A DNA stretch of 24,334 bases from JACMLD01 sp036500065 (lineage in GTDB: Bacteria; Bacteroidota; Bacteroidia; Chitinophagales; Chitinophagaceae): positions 1 to 24,334 of the forward strand of contig DASYCT010000200.1 in the NCBI GenBank assembly GCA_036500065.1. The letters run 5' to 3'. The notes beneath the pieces are model-generated. The model made no database searches, was not told the DNA's origin, and saw only the letters and a list, made by a program, of their open reading frames with translations. The translations under genes were made by a program, and so were the position numbers. Each line of letters opens with the position of its first letter. Within the stretch, counting starts at the first letter, position 1. This document shows, one piece after another, positions 23,782 to 24,334 of the stretch.

Positions 23782-24334
23782 TTACTGCAATCGCACCCTT
23801 GGGTCGATGATCCCATACAAAAGATCGGCGAGTATATTGATAAGAATAAAAAAAGCGGCGGTGACCAATACCGATCCCATCACCACGGGGAAATCCAGCT
23901 TTTCCAGCGCATCTACCGTTAGCTTCCCGATGCCCTTCCAGCCAAAAATATATTCTACAAAAAAGGCCCCGGCCAGCAGTTCGGCAAACCAGCCGGTGAT
24001 GGCGGTGATAACGGGGTTGAGTGCATTGCGCAGCGCATGCTTCCACACCACTACCCTTTTGCTTAACCCCTTGGCGTAGGCCGTACGGGTATAATCCTGG
24101 TTAAGCGTATCCAGCATCGAACTGCGTGTCAACTGGGTGATAATGGCCAGTGGCCGGATGCCCAGTGTAATGGCCGGCAGGATAAGACTTTTGATCGTAA
24201 GATATTTATGCCCGTCGGTTTCGCTCAGGTCGAACCAACTGCCAATCATATGCAGACCGGTATAGCGGGTCAGTACAAACCCGAATATATAAGCGATGAT
24301 AATTCCCATAAAAAACGAGGGAGCGGAAATACCA
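23782..24334 (-). CDS. ABC transporter permease, OppB/DppB type (partial)
   Basis: The frame is open from the right window edge to the TAA at 23782-23784, giving the C-terminal 183 residues; the N terminus is outside. It shows GISAPSFFMG at the edge, typical of OppB/DppB permeases, and then several hydrophobic helices. The EAA loop with its AKGLSKRVVVWKHALRNALN signature is the contact site for the ATPase. The last helix ends in LYGIIDPRVRLQ, the family's usual tail. These permeases form the inner-membrane channel for oligopeptides or dipeptides with an OppC-like partner. No partner gene lies in the window. An ATG at 24309 is internal, not a start. Confidence 0.93.
   Translation of the reverse strand, partial: GISAPSFFMGIIIAYIFGFVLTRYTGLHMIGSWFDLSETDGHKYLTIKSLILPAITLGIRPLAIITQLTRSSMLDTLNQDYTRTAYAKGLSKRVVVWKHALRNALNPVITAITGWFAELLAGAFFVEYIFGWKGIGKLTVDALEKLDFPVVMGSVLVTAAFFILINILADLLYGIIDPRVRLQ

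Noticed and set aside
1..24334. CRISPR arrays, tRNA, rRNA, insertion sequences, integrases
   Set aside because: I looked for regularly spaced repeats, tRNA-like cloverleaf segments and transposase motifs and found none. The only repeats are the two palindromic element types reported.

Overview
The window looks like chromosomal DNA from a member of the Bacteroidota, most likely Chitinophagaceae or a close relative. The evidence is a type IX secretion (T9SS) style secreted protein with GEVED and C-terminal sorting domains, short signal peptides ending in AQ, a DUF1800/DUF1501 pair, a recF-DUF721 block, weak Shine-Dalgarno sequences, and several TAnnTTTG-type -7 boxes upstream of genes. Most genes are housekeeping or ordinary Bacteroidota lineage genes. 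I see no tRNA, rRNA, insertion sequence, integrase, phage gene, CRISPR array or recognisable defence system.

Layout. 1-243 is the end of an unrecognised gene. On the minus strand follow a lipoprotein (281-1162) and a gyrA-TPR pair (5176 to 1279), with a terminator at 1236-1251. A 347-base gap (5177-5523) separates gyrA from a rightward GYF_2-domain membrane protein (5524-6879) and a saccharopine dehydrogenase-like gene (7034-8551). On the minus strand, 8541-16886 carries DUF1501 and DUF1800 (one operon), a sirtuin without cysteines, a DUF4349 lipoprotein, a large T9SS cargo protein and an EVE-domain protein; two strong terminators separate transcripts. Rightward from 17041 are a fasciclin protein, a cytochrome b and a membrane-anchored molybdopterin oxidoreductase; the last two look like one redox unit. 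It meets, with zero spacing, a leftward operon pdhA-TPR-ribH-lutA (22163 to 19226). Divergent from pdhA run recF and DUF721 (22289-23674). The right edge holds part of an OppB/DppB-type ABC permease.

The most notable signals are small. One is a 30-bp imperfect palindrome present twice, 7.8 kb apart, at 28/30 identity. Another is a 103-bp inverted-repeat element of C/G-run arms after DUF721. GyrA has alanine at the quinolone-contact serine position. The sirtuin has lost all zinc-binding cysteines but keeps the Tyr/Arg pair of desuccinylases. A solitary lutA is translationally coupled to ribH. I found no convincing new multi-gene system; the repeat elements are the best candidates for something not captured by gene annotation.
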